A DNA stretch of 64,000 bases from Streptantibioticus rubrisoli. GTDB lineage: Bacteria > Actinomycetota > Actinomycetes > Streptomycetales > Streptomycetaceae. The stretch spans positions 1 to 64,000 of the forward strand of contig NZ_JANFNH010000038.1 in the NCBI RefSeq assembly GCF_024436055.1, in the 5' to 3' direction. Under the pieces are notes generated by a model that was given only the letters and a program-made list of their open reading frames with translations, did no database searches and had not been told where the DNA came from. The position numbers and the translations under genes are program-made. Shown one piece after another: positions 28,611-37,960 of the stretch; the stretch's first letter is position 1; every line of letters begins with the position of its first letter.

Positions 28611-29789
28611 CTACGAGGCGTCGATCAGCTTCAACTCGGGGTGCGCCGTGCCCCCTTCGAGCGCGGTGGACGAAAGATGCGACACGACATGGTCGTTGAC
28701 CGGGTCGTTCGCCGGATCGTCATGCACGACCAAGTGCTCGTAGGTCGTCGAGCGCTGCGCCGGAACCCGTCCCGCGGTGCGGATGAGGTGGATCAACTCG
28801 GCGAGGTTGGAGCGGTGCTTGGCCCCGGCCGAGGAGACCACGTTCTCCTCCAGCATCACGGATCCGAGGTCGTCCGCCCCGTAGTGCAGGGAGAGTTGGC
28901 CCGCCTCCTTGCCGGTGGTCAGCCAGGAGCCCTGGATGTGCGCGACGTTGTCGAGGAACAGCCGCGCGACCGCGATCATCCGCAGGTACTCGAAGACCGT
29001 CGCCTGGGTCTGGCCCTTGAGGTGGTTGTTCTCCGGCTGGTACGTGTACGGGATGAACGCCCGGAAGCCACCGGTGCGGTCCTGCACGTCACGGATCATG
29101 CGCAGGTGCTCGATGCGTTCGGCGTTGGTCTCGCCGGTGCCCATCAGCATGGTGGAGGTGGACTCCACGCCCAGGTTGTGCGCGGTCTCCATGATCTCCA
29201 GCCACCGCTCACCGGACTCCTTGAGCGGCGCGATCGCCTTGCGCGGCCGCTCGGGCAGGAGCTCCGCGCCCGCGCCCGCGAAGGAGTCCAGGCCCGCGGT
29301 GTGGATCCGCCGAATCGCCTCTTCGACGCTCACCCCGGAGATCCGCGCCATGTGCTCCACCTCGGAGGCACCGAGGGAGTGGATCACCAGCTGCGGGAAC
29401 TCCTTCTTGATCGCCGCGAAGTGCTTCTCGTAGTACTCCACGCCGAAGTCCGGGTGGTGCCCGCCCTGGAACATGATCTGCGTACCGCCCAGCTCGACGG
29501 TCTCCGCGCAGCGCCGCAGGATGTCGTCGAGGTCACGGGTCCAGCCCTTGTCGCTCTTGGGCGGCGCGTAGAACGCGCAGAACTTGCACGCGGTGACGCA
29601 CACGTTCGTGTAGTTGATGTTCCGCTCGATGATGTACGTGGCGATGTGCGCCGTATCGGCGTAGCGACGGCGACGGGCGGCGTCGGCGGCCTGGCCGAGT
29701 GCGTGCAGCGGAGCGTTCCGGTAGAGGTCCAGTGCCTCCTCGGGGGTGATCCGTCCCCCGGCGGCGGCGCGGTCCAGTACGGATTGCAT
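28611..29789 (-). CDS. mqnC: cyclic dehypoxanthinyl futalosine synthase
   Basis: A 392-residue radical-SAM enzyme of the futalosine menaquinone pathway; it cyclises dehypoxanthinyl futalosine. The [4Fe-4S] ligands are Cys64, 68 and 71 (CVTACKFC). The start ATG 29789 has GGAGGAAC directly upstream; the longer open frame lacks a ribosome site. Conserved features of the MqnC/MqnE/CofH group include GGHHPDFGVEYYE and GAGAELL. It is paralogous to mqnE at 36 kb. Confidence 0.95.
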   Translation of the reverse strand: MQSVLDRAAAGGRITPEEALDLYRNAPLHALGQAADAARRRRYADTAHIATYIIERNINYTNVCVTACKFCAFYAPPKSDKGWTRDLDDILRRCAETVELGGTQIMFQGGHHPDFGVEYYEKHFAAIKKEFPQLVIHSLGASEVEHMARISGVSVEEAIRRIHTAGLDSFAGAGAELLPERPRKAIAPLKESGERWLEIMETAHNLGVESTSTMLMGTGETNAERIEHLRMIRDVQDRTGGFRAFIPYTYQPENNHLKGQTQATVFEYLRMIAVARLFLDNVAHIQGSWLTTGKEAGQLSLHYGADDLGSVMLEENVVSSAGAKHRSNLAELIHLIRTAGRVPAQRSTTYEHLVVHDDPANDPVNDHVVSHLSSTALEGGTAHPELKLIDAS

Positions 29790-29867
29790 GGTTCCTCCGG
29801 AGGCGATGCGATGTGGCCTTCGGCCAGGGTATCGTCCGGGATTTCCCGCCCGGCCGCCCACCCGGGC

Positions 29868-30704
29868 TCAGCCCCGGGCGGCCCGCCCGGCGCGCACCAC
29901 CGCCGTACCGGCCGCCAGGACCACCAGCAGCAGCCCGGCCGCGGCGAAGCCCATGTCCCGCCCGAGGCCGAGACCGGCCTTGGTGCCGGAGACCGGAAGG
30001 ACCCCTTCCGAAGGGTCGTAGACCACCAGGACCGGCCGTGCGTCGGAGCCGCCGAGGTCCGCGCAGGTGTGGTCGTCGGTGAGCAGTTCCCTGACCTGGC
30101 CGTCCGGCAGCCGCACGTAGCAGGTGGGCGACGACGCGGCGCCCCCGGCGTGCGTCCAGGTCTGGCTGTACGCGGTCGCCGTGGCCTGCCGGCCCCAGAC
30201 ATAGAGGTAGGCGCGCGGGCCGCCGTACACCACGCCGAGCAGCAGCACCGGCAGCCCGGCCCAGGCGAGGGCCACGGCGGTCCTCCGGCCGGGCGCGTCC
30301 GGCATGCCGCGCACCACAAACACCCCGTGCACCATCAGCAGCACGAGCACCACGGCAAGGGTGGTCGCCCGGCTGCCCGACAGCGTCATCGGCCAGCACA
30401 GCGCCCCGGCCGCCAGGTCGAACAGCAGCACGAGCGTCCAGCGCCGCACCACCCGGCGGATCAGCGGCGTGCTGTCGGCGGGGCGCGGCAGCCGGTCCGG
30501 CGGCCAGGTGGTGCGCACCATCCGCTGAGGGTCGTCGGTGGTGAACTCCGCGACGATGGCGTGCACCCGGTCGTCGCCGTCCTCGCCCTTGGCCATCTCC
30601 CGCAGCCGGGGCAGACCGAACCCGGCGCGCCGCAGTGCCCGGATGGCCTTGACGTTCAGCGCCTCCAGCAGTTCATCAGCGGAGTAACGCTTCTTCTCGC
30701 TCAC
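29868..30704 (-). CDS. membrane protein of unknown function
   Basis: A 278-residue protein. The GTG at 30704 is used because GGGAG lies 8 bases upstream; an ATG eight codons earlier (30728) is the alternative. The cytoplasmic N-terminus ([34 protein letters not shown]) is helical and charged; about four membrane helices follow, with a ~90-residue extracytoplasmic loop between the third and last that holds two Cys ([15 protein letters not shown]). Between mqnA and mqnC on the same strand, so possibly part of the same transcript. No recognised family. Confidence 0.65.
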   Translation of the reverse strand: MSEKKRYSADELLEALNVKAIRALRRAGFGLPRLREMAKGEDGDDRVHAIVAEFTTDDPQRMVRTTWPPDRLPRPADSTPLIRRVVRRWTLVLLFDLAAGALCWPMTLSGSRATTLAVVLVLLMVHGVFVVRGMPDAPGRRTAVALAWAGLPVLLLGVVYGGPRAYLYVWGRQATATAYSQTWTHAGGAASSPTCYVRLPDGQVRELLTDDHTCADLGGSDARPVLVVYDPSEGVLPVSGTKAGLGLGRDMGFAAAGLLLVVLAAGTAVVRAGRAARG

Positions 30705-30873
30705 CGGCCACGCTCCCGCCTCGCCCATGTCGGTTACCGCGTACGTTCCACGGCACCAGTCTGGCAACCCGTCAGCATCCAGCGCGGCGGGCTCGGTTAC
30801 GCCGTGCGGGTCCCGCGCCGCCGACGAGGCGGCGGCGCGCGACCGCGACGGCACGGCCCGCCGGTGTGCGGCG

Positions 30874-31809
<936 letters not shown>

Positions 31810-31957
31810 CTAGCCGTGGCCCCTCCCGACCTTGTCGGGGGGCGGTGCCGAAGCGGCCGCTCGGGCGGTTTTGCCGGGTGTCAAGCCGGACGTCAAGAGC
31901 CGGGACACACCGGGGACAAAGATCTACGACCTCTTCCCCGGTTCAGTTGCCCCGTGC

Positions 31958-32040
31958 TACGCTCGACGCAAGTTGCAGTTTGGTTTCCCTTGCAGTACAG
32001 AGCCTGCGGAGCATGTGACGCCGCAGGCTTTTGTAGTTTT
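31958..32040 (+). promoter_or_regulatory. cold-shock gene promoter and terminator-like leader hairpin
   Basis: TACGCT (31958-31963) fits a -10 box, giving a leader of ~125 bases. In the leader AGCCTGCGG (32001-32009) pairs perfectly with CCGCAGGCT (32021-32029), followed by TTTTGTAGTTTT. This is an intrinsic-terminator layout inside a leader, 65 bases before the start codon, and suggests attenuation or temperature-dependent folding. No clear -35 is seen. Confidence 0.55.
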
Positions 32041-32094
32041 CAGACTTCTTTGCAGGTTCTGGAGCAGGGCGACCCTTGGCCCAAGGAGGGCTTT

Positions 32095-32298
32095 ATGGCT
32101 ACCGGAACCGTGAAGTGGTTCAACGCTGAAAAGGGCTTCGGCTTCATCGCCCAGGACGGCGGTGGCCCCGATGTCTTCGTCCACTACTCCGCGATCAACG
32201 CCTCTGGTTTCCGCTCCCTGGAGGAGAACCAGACCGTGACCTTCGACGTTACGCAGGGCCCGAAGGGCCCGCAGGCCGAGAACGTCACCCCGGCCTAA
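32095..32298 (+). CDS. CspA-family cold-shock protein
   Basis: A 67-residue single cold-shock domain. RNP1 (KGFGFI) and RNP2 (DVFVHYSAI) aromatic motifs for single-stranded nucleic acid binding are both intact. The ATG follows AAGGAGGG (32082-32089). It acts as an RNA chaperone in the cytoplasm. Codon use is less GC-biased than its neighbours, as is common for very highly expressed genes. Its long structured leader and strong terminator make it a stand-alone unit. Confidence 0.96.
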   Translation: MATGTVKWFNAEKGFGFIAQDGGGPDVFVHYSAINASGFRSLEENQTVTFDVTQGPKGPQAENVTPA

Positions 32299-32321
32299 TC
32301 GCGCCAGATACGCAGTACCCA

Positions 32322-32356
32322 AGGAGCCCCGCGCCCCGCGCGGGGCTCCTGCCTTT
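32322..32356 (+). terminator. intrinsic terminator of the cold-shock gene
   Basis: AGGAGCCCCGCGC (32322-32334) and GCGCGGGGCTCCT (32338-32350) form a perfect 13-bp stem with a CCC loop, followed by GCCTTTT. Confidence 0.9.
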
Positions 32357-32370
32357 TCCGTGCCCGCACG

Positions 32371-32470
32371 CGTCCGGGGAGGACGGGGAGTGCGCGGGAC
32401 GGGTTCGGGAGTACGCGGGATGCGTCTGGAGGACGCGGGACGCCTTCGGGAGGACGCGGGCTCGACCGGT
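32371..32470. repeat. degenerate ~21-bp tandem repeat
   Basis: Three to five imperfect copies of CGCGGGAYGCNTYCGGGAGGA, with units starting near 32393, 32414, 32434 and 32455. No function seen; it follows directly on the cold-shock terminator. Confidence 0.65.
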
Positions 32471-32506
32471 TGCGGTCGGGTCGGCACCCGGGGGGTCTGG
32501 TGGCTC

Positions 32507-32587
32507 GCGCCCCAGAAAGCCCGCCGCGGCGGCGAGCAGCCGCAACGAGCGCCGACCGGCGGTACCCACCGGCCGCAACCCGAACGG
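32507..32587. repeat. dispersed repeat, copy 1
   Basis: About 80 bases containing CCGCCGCGGCGGCG, CGGCGGTACC and CCGGCCGCAACCCGA. A diverged copy lies at 61447-61525. Both lie 45-65 bases past the stop of a leftward gene. Confidence 0.6.
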
Positions 32588-32631
32588 ACCCCTGCGGCAT
32601 GGGGAGTTCGGCGAGCCGAGCTCCCGGCGGC

Positions 32632-33024
32632 TCAGCCGAAGAACGCGTTCATCCCCTCGACATCCGACAGATACGTCTCGATCGCCGAGACCTTTCCATC
32701 CCGTAGGAAACACACGGTAGCCAGGTATTCGTCCAGCACCACACCGTCCCGTTCCGCGGTGTTGTGCAGCGACAGGGCCAGGTTGTCGCGGCTGACCAGC
32801 ACCCGCTGGAACTCGAAATTCACGCCGTACCCCGCGATCTGCCGGACGCGTTCCACCACCGCGTCCGCACCGACCACCCGGCCGGAAATTCGGTTGTCAC
32901 CGGGCAACGTCCAGGTGGCGTCGTCGGTGAGCAGTGAACGGATCAATTCCCAGTCGGCGGTGACAAGGCCGGTGTGGAACGCGGTGGCCAGCGCGACTTT
33001 CTCGTCAGAAGTGAGCATGCACAC
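32632..33024 (-). CDS. NTF2-like (SnoaL-type) small enzyme
   Basis: A 130-residue single-domain protein of the NTF2/SnoaL/limonene-epoxide-hydrolase-like fold: ATWTLPGDNRISGRVVGADAVVERVRQ and LATVCFLRDGKVSAIETYLSD are typical. Such proteins are often hydrolases, isomerases or cyclases for small hydrophobic molecules. The GTG at 33024 has GGAAGGGAG 8 bases upstream; the ATG two codons later is the alternative. Divergent from a LysR regulator that probably controls it. Confidence 0.8.
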   Translation of the reverse strand: MCMLTSDEKVALATAFHTGLVTADWELIRSLLTDDATWTLPGDNRISGRVVGADAVVERVRQIAGYGVNFEFQRVLVSRDNLALSLHNTAERDGVVLDEYLATVCFLRDGKVSAIETYLSDVEGMNAFFG

Positions 33025-33033
33025 AGCATCAAC

Positions 33034-33052
33034 TCCCTTCCGCCAAAAGGGA
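33034..33052. promoter_or_regulatory. inverted repeat between LysR gene and its likely target
   Basis: TCCCTT-N7-AAGGGA (33034-33039 and 33047-33052). It overlaps the ribosome site of the NTF2-like gene, so occupancy by a regulator, or RNA folding, could block expression. It is not a classic T-N11-A LysR box. Confidence 0.4.
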
Positions 33053-33117
33053 AATACCGGAATTGCCGCTGGTCCATGCACCCCGCGCATAACCCCGGGG
33101 AGCGGGACAATCTCCGG

Positions 33118-34011
33118 GTGACCATCGACGAACTGCGCTGGTTCCTCACCCTGGCCGAGACCGAGCACGTGACCGAGGCGGCGGCCCGGCTGCGGATAGC
33201 CCAGCCGACGCTGTCCCGCGCGCTGCTGCGGTTGGAACAGCGGCTCGGCACCCGGCTGTTCGACCGCGATCGGCACCGTCTGCGGCTCAATGACCACGGC
33301 CGGATCTTCCGACGGCACGCGCAGCGGGCGCTGGACGAGCTGGACGCCGCGCAGGACCGGATCGCCGCCATGCTCGCTCCACCGCGGGAGGCGCTCGGCC
33401 TGGCGTTCGTGCACTCACTAGGCGGCTGGCTGGTGCCGCGGCTGCTCGGCGCGTACGCCCAGGACTCCCCCGGCGCGCGCTTCACGCTGCACCAGGGCTC
33501 CGCGGCCACCGTGCTGGAACTGCTGCGGGACGGCACCGTCGAGGCCGCGCTCACCAGTCCACGGCCGTCCGACCCGCAGGTGGGCTGGTTGCCGTTGCGC
33601 GACGAGCGGTTGGGGCTCGCGGTACCCGCCGAGCACCGGCTCGCCGACCGCGCCCTGGTACGGCTGGACGAGCTGGCGGACGAGCGGCTCATCATCATGC
33701 GCCCGTCACTGGGACTGCGGCAGATCACCTGCGAGCTGTTCCACCGTGCCGGGATGACCCCTGACGTGGTGTCCGAGTGCGCCGAGGTCTCCACCATCCA
33801 CGGCCTGGTCGCCTCCGGCCTCGGTGTCGCCGTGGTCCCGGCGGGCGACGGCGGGCCGCCGCCCGCCGGGGTCCGGCTGGTACCGATCGCCGACCACGAC
33901 GCGTACCGCACCATCGGCCTGGTCTGGCACCGGGGCCGACCAGGCAGCACCGCGAGCCGCCGGTTCCGGGAGTTCGCCGCCCGCTACGCCCGGGACACCG
34001 AGCCGGTGTGA
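33118..34011 (+). CDS. LysR-family transcriptional regulator
   Basis: A 297-residue regulator. The winged HTH is at residues 1-60 (LAETEHVTEAAARLRIAQPTLSRALLRLEQRLGTRLFDR), then an effector-binding domain in two lobes. GTG 33118 matches the usual LysR N-terminus; an ATG at 33076 would add 14 residues. Divergent from the NTF2-like gene with only 93 bases between, the standard layout for a LysR and its target. Effector unknown. Confidence 0.9.
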   Translation: MTIDELRWFLTLAETEHVTEAAARLRIAQPTLSRALLRLEQRLGTRLFDRDRHRLRLNDHGRIFRRHAQRALDELDAAQDRIAAMLAPPREALGLAFVHSLGGWLVPRLLGAYAQDSPGARFTLHQGSAATVLELLRDGTVEAALTSPRPSDPQVGWLPLRDERLGLAVPAEHRLADRALVRLDELADERLIIMRPSLGLRQITCELFHRAGMTPDVVSECAEVSTIHGLVASGLGVAVVPAGDGGPPPAGVRLVPIADHDAYRTIGLVWHRGRPGSTASRRFREFAARYARDTEPV

Positions 34012-34432
34012 CGGTTGGCCCTCGGTGGCTGGATCCCCGGCGGCGTTGCGGGAACGGATGTCGGTGAGGGGCCCGGTGCTGGGGGGCGGGGCGCCGGGGT
34101 GACGGCTTCCCCGCACGACGGGGCCGGTCGCAGGGCCAACTCCGGTTCCGGCGGGCGGGGTTGGGGTGGCACACCATGCGGCACGGGCGGCTCCTGTACA
34201 GCCAGATCGAGGTTACCGACGGTAAGCCCACCGCCGGTGGGAAGCACGCCAACGAGTCGTCGCCGCCGACCCCGAACCGGCATATGACGCAAGAGCGTGA
34301 ACCCGTACCACCGTCCGGGGGATTGGCCGTGTCTCCCCCTGCCACCTCAGGGTTTCCGACGGCCGGTCCGCGCATGCTGGGCGCACCCCTTCGCACACGA
34401 GCGCACGCTCACGCACGAGAACTGAGGTCCCT
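34012..34432. other. 421-base region without a gene
   Basis: No frame here has both a ribosome site and protein-like composition. A short palindrome TTACC-GAC-GGTAA (near 34215) is the only symmetric element noted. The promoter of the SH3 gene should lie in the last ~120 bases. Confidence 0.5.
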
Positions 34433-35026
34433 ATGCGCCGCCTCGCCGTAGCAATCGGAGTCGCCGGACTCCTGTGTGTACCCGCCGTTTCCGCCCAGGC
34501 CGACAGCGACACCGGCATGCCGGCCGGCCGCGGCCACCACACGATGCTCATGCCGGACGCCAAGGGCCGCGTGGTCGCCCGGCACAGCGTGGTGGTCAGA
34601 AGCGGGCCGAGCACCCGGTACCGGGCCGTCGGCCATCTGAACGGCGGCCGGATCGTCCGGATCGTCTGCAAGGTCCGCGGCCAGCGGGTTCGCGGCAACG
34701 CGATCTGGTACAAGCTGGACACCCGCCAGCGCGAGTGGGTGAGCGCCAGCTACGTCAAGAACATGGGCAGGGTGCCGCGCTGGTGCCGCAACACCACCAC
34801 GCTGCCCAGCCTCCCGGGTCGCGACCAGCACCTGCGCCCCGGCCACCGCCCGTCGCGGCCGATGCCCGGCCAGCGCCCGCAGGCGACGCCCAGCCAGAGC
34901 CCCAGCATCCTGCCGGGCAACGTCTCCGCCACTTCCGCCCCGCAGGCCTCGGTCAGCGTGATGCCCGGCGCCACCGCGCAGAGCTCCACCGTCACCCACC
35001 GCGCCCGTACCCACCGGGTCGACTGA
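34433..35026 (+). CDS. secreted SH3-domain protein
   Basis: A 197-residue protein with a signal peptide (RRLAVAIGVAGLLCVPAVSAQA, cleavage near residue 23) and a bacterial SH3 domain at about 45-115 (VVRSGPSTRYRAVGHLNGG ... WVSASYVKNMGRV). The last ~75 residues are a Pro/Ser/Gln-rich tail. Such proteins usually bind cell-wall peptides or act as wall-associated adaptors. Followed by a hairpin terminator. Confidence 0.82.
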   Translation: MRRLAVAIGVAGLLCVPAVSAQADSDTGMPAGRGHHTMLMPDAKGRVVARHSVVVRSGPSTRYRAVGHLNGGRIVRIVCKVRGQRVRGNAIWYKLDTRQREWVSASYVKNMGRVPRWCRNTTTLPSLPGRDQHLRPGHRPSRPMPGQRPQATPSQSPSILPGNVSATSAPQASVSVMPGATAQSSTVTHRARTHRVD

Positions 35027-35043
35027 CACGCGCTGACGAACGT

Positions 35044-35070
35044 GCCCCTGCCGCGGCTCGCGGCGGGGGC
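35044..35070. terminator. hairpin between convergent SH3 and methyltransferase genes
   Basis: GCCCCTGCCGC (35044-35054) pairs with GCGGCGGGGGC (35060-35070), 11 bp with one G-T pair and a 5-base loop. Confidence 0.7.
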
Positions 35071-35080
35071 ACCGGCGCGT

Positions 35081-35680
35081 TCAGCGGCGCCGGGCGTGAA
35101 CCCGCAGCCAATCGCGGTGCGTTGACTCCCGCGCGTGGTCGACCACCTCGAACCCCGCCTCGTCGAGCAGCCCGGCCAGCGCCTCGTACCGGTGCAGTAC
35201 GTACCAGCGACGGTGCGACGGCCCATAGGCCCGCTCGTCCCACCCCTCGCCGTCGCCCTCGGCGACGGCGAGCAGCAGCTCACCGCCCGGCCGCAGCGCC
35301 CGCCCGAACTCCCGCAGCACGACGGGAACTTCGGGCCGTGGGACGTGCAGCAGCGCGGCCACGCACCACACCGCGTCCAACGCCCCCGCCGCCACCGGCA
35401 GCGCCCGCATGTCGGCACGCACCAGCCCCGGCACCCCGGCGGCGGTGAGCATCGGGTGCGACAGGTCGAACCCGGTGACGGCGAACCCGCGCTCCCGCAG
35501 CGCCTGGGTGTGCCAGCCGGGTCCACACCCGATGTCGGCTATCCGCGCCCCGGCGGGCAGCAGCCCCGTCAGCCGCTCCAACTCGGCGTTCATCCAGGCC
35601 GGGGGCGTGCTCCACTGCCGCGCGTACTCCTCCGCGATGCGGTCATATGCGGCGCGCGTCACCGCGATGGGGTCGGTCAC
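35081..35680 (-). CDS. SAM-dependent methyltransferase
   Basis: A 199-residue class I methyltransferase. SAM motif I IADIGCGPGWHTQALRERG lies near residues 45-63, followed by GFDLSHPML and LLHVPRPEVPVVLREFGRALRPGG. The GTG at 35680 is chosen because the product then begins with the common MTDPIAVTRAAYDRIAEEY; the ribosome site is weak. Substrate unknown. Confidence 0.82.
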   Translation of the reverse strand: MTDPIAVTRAAYDRIAEEYARQWSTPPAWMNAELERLTGLLPAGARIADIGCGPGWHTQALRERGFAVTGFDLSHPMLTAAGVPGLVRADMRALPVAAGALDAVWCVAALLHVPRPEVPVVLREFGRALRPGGELLLAVAEGDGEGWDERAYGPSHRRWYVLHRYEALAGLLDEAGFEVVDHARESTHRDWLRVHARRR

Positions 35681-35762
35681 GCCAACACCAACGCCCCGCA
35701 GGGGAAGGGTGGTTCCGCTGCGGGGCGCGACGAAGTATGTGACGACCGCCACATGGCGGGGC

Positions 35763-36077
35763 TCAGCTCTGGGCGCTGCGCGCCGCGTCGTCAGCGGCGT
35801 CCTCGTCACCGGCCTTGGCCTCGAAGGCCCTACGGGTGCGGTCCACCCGCTGCGAGATCTGCACCGACGCCTGATCACGCACGTTGCGCAGCAGCGCGTA
35901 GCTGAGCGCCCCGGAGATGAGCATCGCGAGCAGCAGCACCCACAGCAGGTTGGAGCTGCCGAGCCCGGACGGCAGGACGCGCAGATAGACCAGGCCCCAG
36001 ATGACGGCGAAGCTCGCCACGAACAGGCCAAGGCGCATCGCGGTATAGCGAAGCATGGGGCTCGGCTTCCAGCTCAC
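35763..36077 (-). CDS. DUF4229-type small membrane protein
   Basis: A 104-residue protein with two membrane helices (about 15-35 and 43-62) and a charged cytoplasmic C-terminus. LRYTAMRLGLFVASFAVIW and the QISQRVDRTRRAFEAKA tail fit the DUF4229 family as I know it. It lies 88 bases downstream of mqnE on the same strand. Start may be the GTG at 36077 or the ATG seven codons later. Function unknown. Confidence 0.75.
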   Translation of the reverse strand: MSWKPSPMLRYTAMRLGLFVASFAVIWGLVYLRVLPSGLGSSNLLWVLLLAMLISGALSYALLRNVRDQASVQISQRVDRTRRAFEAKAGDEDAADDAARSAQS

Positions 36078-36165
36078 GACGTTTCCACTCTTTCCTCATC
36101 CGTACGGTGCATACCCCCACCAGTGAAACACGCCTTCCGGACGATCACCTCGGGGGGCGGCGGCC

Positions 36166-37329
36166 TCACACCCGCATGGGCTGCGGCGACTCCCGGCGGT
36201 CGGCGTCCGGACCCGGGTACTCGCGGATCACCTCGTACCGGGTGTTCCGCTCGACCGGACGGAAGCCCGCGTCCCGGATCAGCTCCAGCAGGTCCTCGCG
36301 GGTGAGCTTGTTCGGCGTGCCGAAGTCGTCCGCGTCGTGGGTGATCTTGTACTCGACCACCGAGCCGTCCATGTCGTCCGCGCCGTGGTTCAGGGCGAGT
36401 TGGGCGGTGGACAGGCCGTGCATCACCCAGAACACCTTCACGTGCGGCACGTTGTCGAACAGCAGCCGGGAGACCGCGAAGGTCTTCAGCGCCTCGGCGC
36501 CGGAGGCCATCGTGGTGCGGGCCTGAAGGCGGTTGCGGATCTTGCCGTCCTTCATGTCCACGAAGTCGTGCTGGTAGCGCAGTGGGATGAAGACCTGGAA
36601 ACCGCCGGTCTCGTCCTGGAGTTCACGCAGCCGCAGCACGTGGTCGACGCGGTGGCGCGGCTCCTCGATGTGGCCGTAGAGCATGGTGCTCGGCGTCTTC
36701 AGGCCCTTGGAGTGCGCCAGCCGGTGGATCCGGGACCAGTCCTCCCAGTGGGTGCGGTGGTCCACGATGTGCTGGCGGACGTCCCAGTCGAAGATCTCGG
36801 CGCCACCGCCGGTCAGCGACTCCAGACCGGCGTCGATCAGCTCGTCCAGGATCTCCGACGCGTCCAATCCGGAGATCGTCTCGAAGTGGTGGATCTCGGT
36901 GGCGGTGAACGCCTTCAGCGCCACCTGCGGCAGCGCCTCCTTGAGCGCGCGCAGCGAACGCGGGTAGTAGCGCCAAGGCAGCGTCGGATGCAGGCCGTTG
37001 ACGATGTGCAGCTCGGTGAGGTTCTCACCCTCCATCGCCTTGGCGAGCCGGACGGCCTCCTCGATGCGCATGGTGTACGCGTCCTTCTCGCCCGGCTTGC
37101 GCTGGAACGAGCAGTAAGCGCACGAGGCCGTGCACACGTTCGTCATGTTCAGGTGGCGGTTGACGTTGAAGTGGACGACGTCGCCGTTCTTCCGCGTGCG
37201 GACGTGGTGCGCGAGACCGCCGAGCCAGGCGAGGTCGTCGGACTCGTAGAGGGCGATCCCGTCCTCGCGGGTGAGCCGCTCCCCCGCGTAGACCTTCTCC
37301 TCCAGCTCACGCTTGAGCCCAGCGTCCAT
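36166..37329 (-). CDS. mqnE: aminodeoxyfutalosine synthase
   Basis: A 387-residue radical-SAM enzyme that joins enolpyruvyl-benzoate to the SAM-derived nucleoside, the second futalosine step. Cluster ligands Cys66, 70, 73 (CTASCAYC). HIVNGLHPTLPW and TATEIHHFETISG are typical of MqnE. ATG with AAGGAGG 6-7 bases upstream. The 3' end extends 20 residues past the conserved core (PGPDADRRESPQPMRV). Confidence 0.96.
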   Translation of the reverse strand: MDAGLKRELEEKVYAGERLTREDGIALYESDDLAWLGGLAHHVRTRKNGDVVHFNVNRHLNMTNVCTASCAYCSFQRKPGEKDAYTMRIEEAVRLAKAMEGENLTELHIVNGLHPTLPWRYYPRSLRALKEALPQVALKAFTATEIHHFETISGLDASEILDELIDAGLESLTGGGAEIFDWDVRQHIVDHRTHWEDWSRIHRLAHSKGLKTPSTMLYGHIEEPRHRVDHVLRLRELQDETGGFQVFIPLRYQHDFVDMKDGKIRNRLQARTTMASGAEALKTFAVSRLLFDNVPHVKVFWVMHGLSTAQLALNHGADDMDGSVVEYKITHDADDFGTPNKLTREDLLELIRDAGFRPVERNTRYEVIREYPGPDADRRESPQPMRV

Positions 37330-37400
37330 GCCGCCTCCTTCTCACCTAGACCCGATCGAGACTACGCCCCGCCTCCGACAGCCCAAGGATCGGGCACCGC

Positions 37401-37874
37401 TCAGACGTCGTCCGGCAGCTCGCCGACCCGGTTCTCCCACTTCGTGGAGAGCACCACGGTGGTACGGGTACGGGCCACACCGCGGATGCCGGACAGCCGC
37501 CGGATGGTGTGTTCGAGCCCGTCCACGTCGGGCACCCGGACCTTGAGCATGAACGAGTCGTCGCCCGCGATGAACCAGCAGTCCTCGATCTCGTCCAGCT
37601 CCTGCATCCGGCGCGCCACGTCCTCGTGGTCGGCGGCGTCGCTGAGCTGGATGCCGACCAGCGCGGTGGCGCCCAGCCCGAGTGCGGCGGGGGCCACGGT
37701 GGCGCGGTACCCGGTGATCACACCGGCCTGCTCAAGCCGGTTGATGCGGTCCGTGACGCTGGGGCCGGACAGCCCCACGAGCCTGCCCAGCTCGGCATAG
37801 GACGCCCTGCCGTTCTCACGCAGGGCCTGGATGAGCTGCCTGTCCACCGCGTCCATGTACCTGGAGCCTTCCAT
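37401..37874 (-). CDS. Lrp/AsnC-family transcriptional regulator
   Basis: A 157-residue regulator: HTH at about 8-60 (DRQLIQALRENGRASYAELGRLVGLSGPSVTDRINRLEQAGVI) and RAM effector domain at 70-145. An ATG six codons downstream is an alternative start. It lies between mqnE and the ubiX-like gene on the same strand (71 and 86 bases), so it may respond to an amino acid and act on the menaquinone genes; that is inference only. Confidence 0.92.
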   Translation of the reverse strand: MEGSRYMDAVDRQLIQALRENGRASYAELGRLVGLSGPSVTDRINRLEQAGVITGYRATVAPAALGLGATALVGIQLSDAADHEDVARRMQELDEIEDCWFIAGDDSFMLKVRVPDVDGLEHTIRRLSGIRGVARTRTTVVLSTKWENRVGELPDDV

Positions 37875-37960
37875 TCCTACTTCGGTCCCGCGCTTACGGA
37901 TTGAATCTAAGGCACACGGCGCCCAGAACCTGACGCCAGGACCCGACCCTCAGTTCCCCC

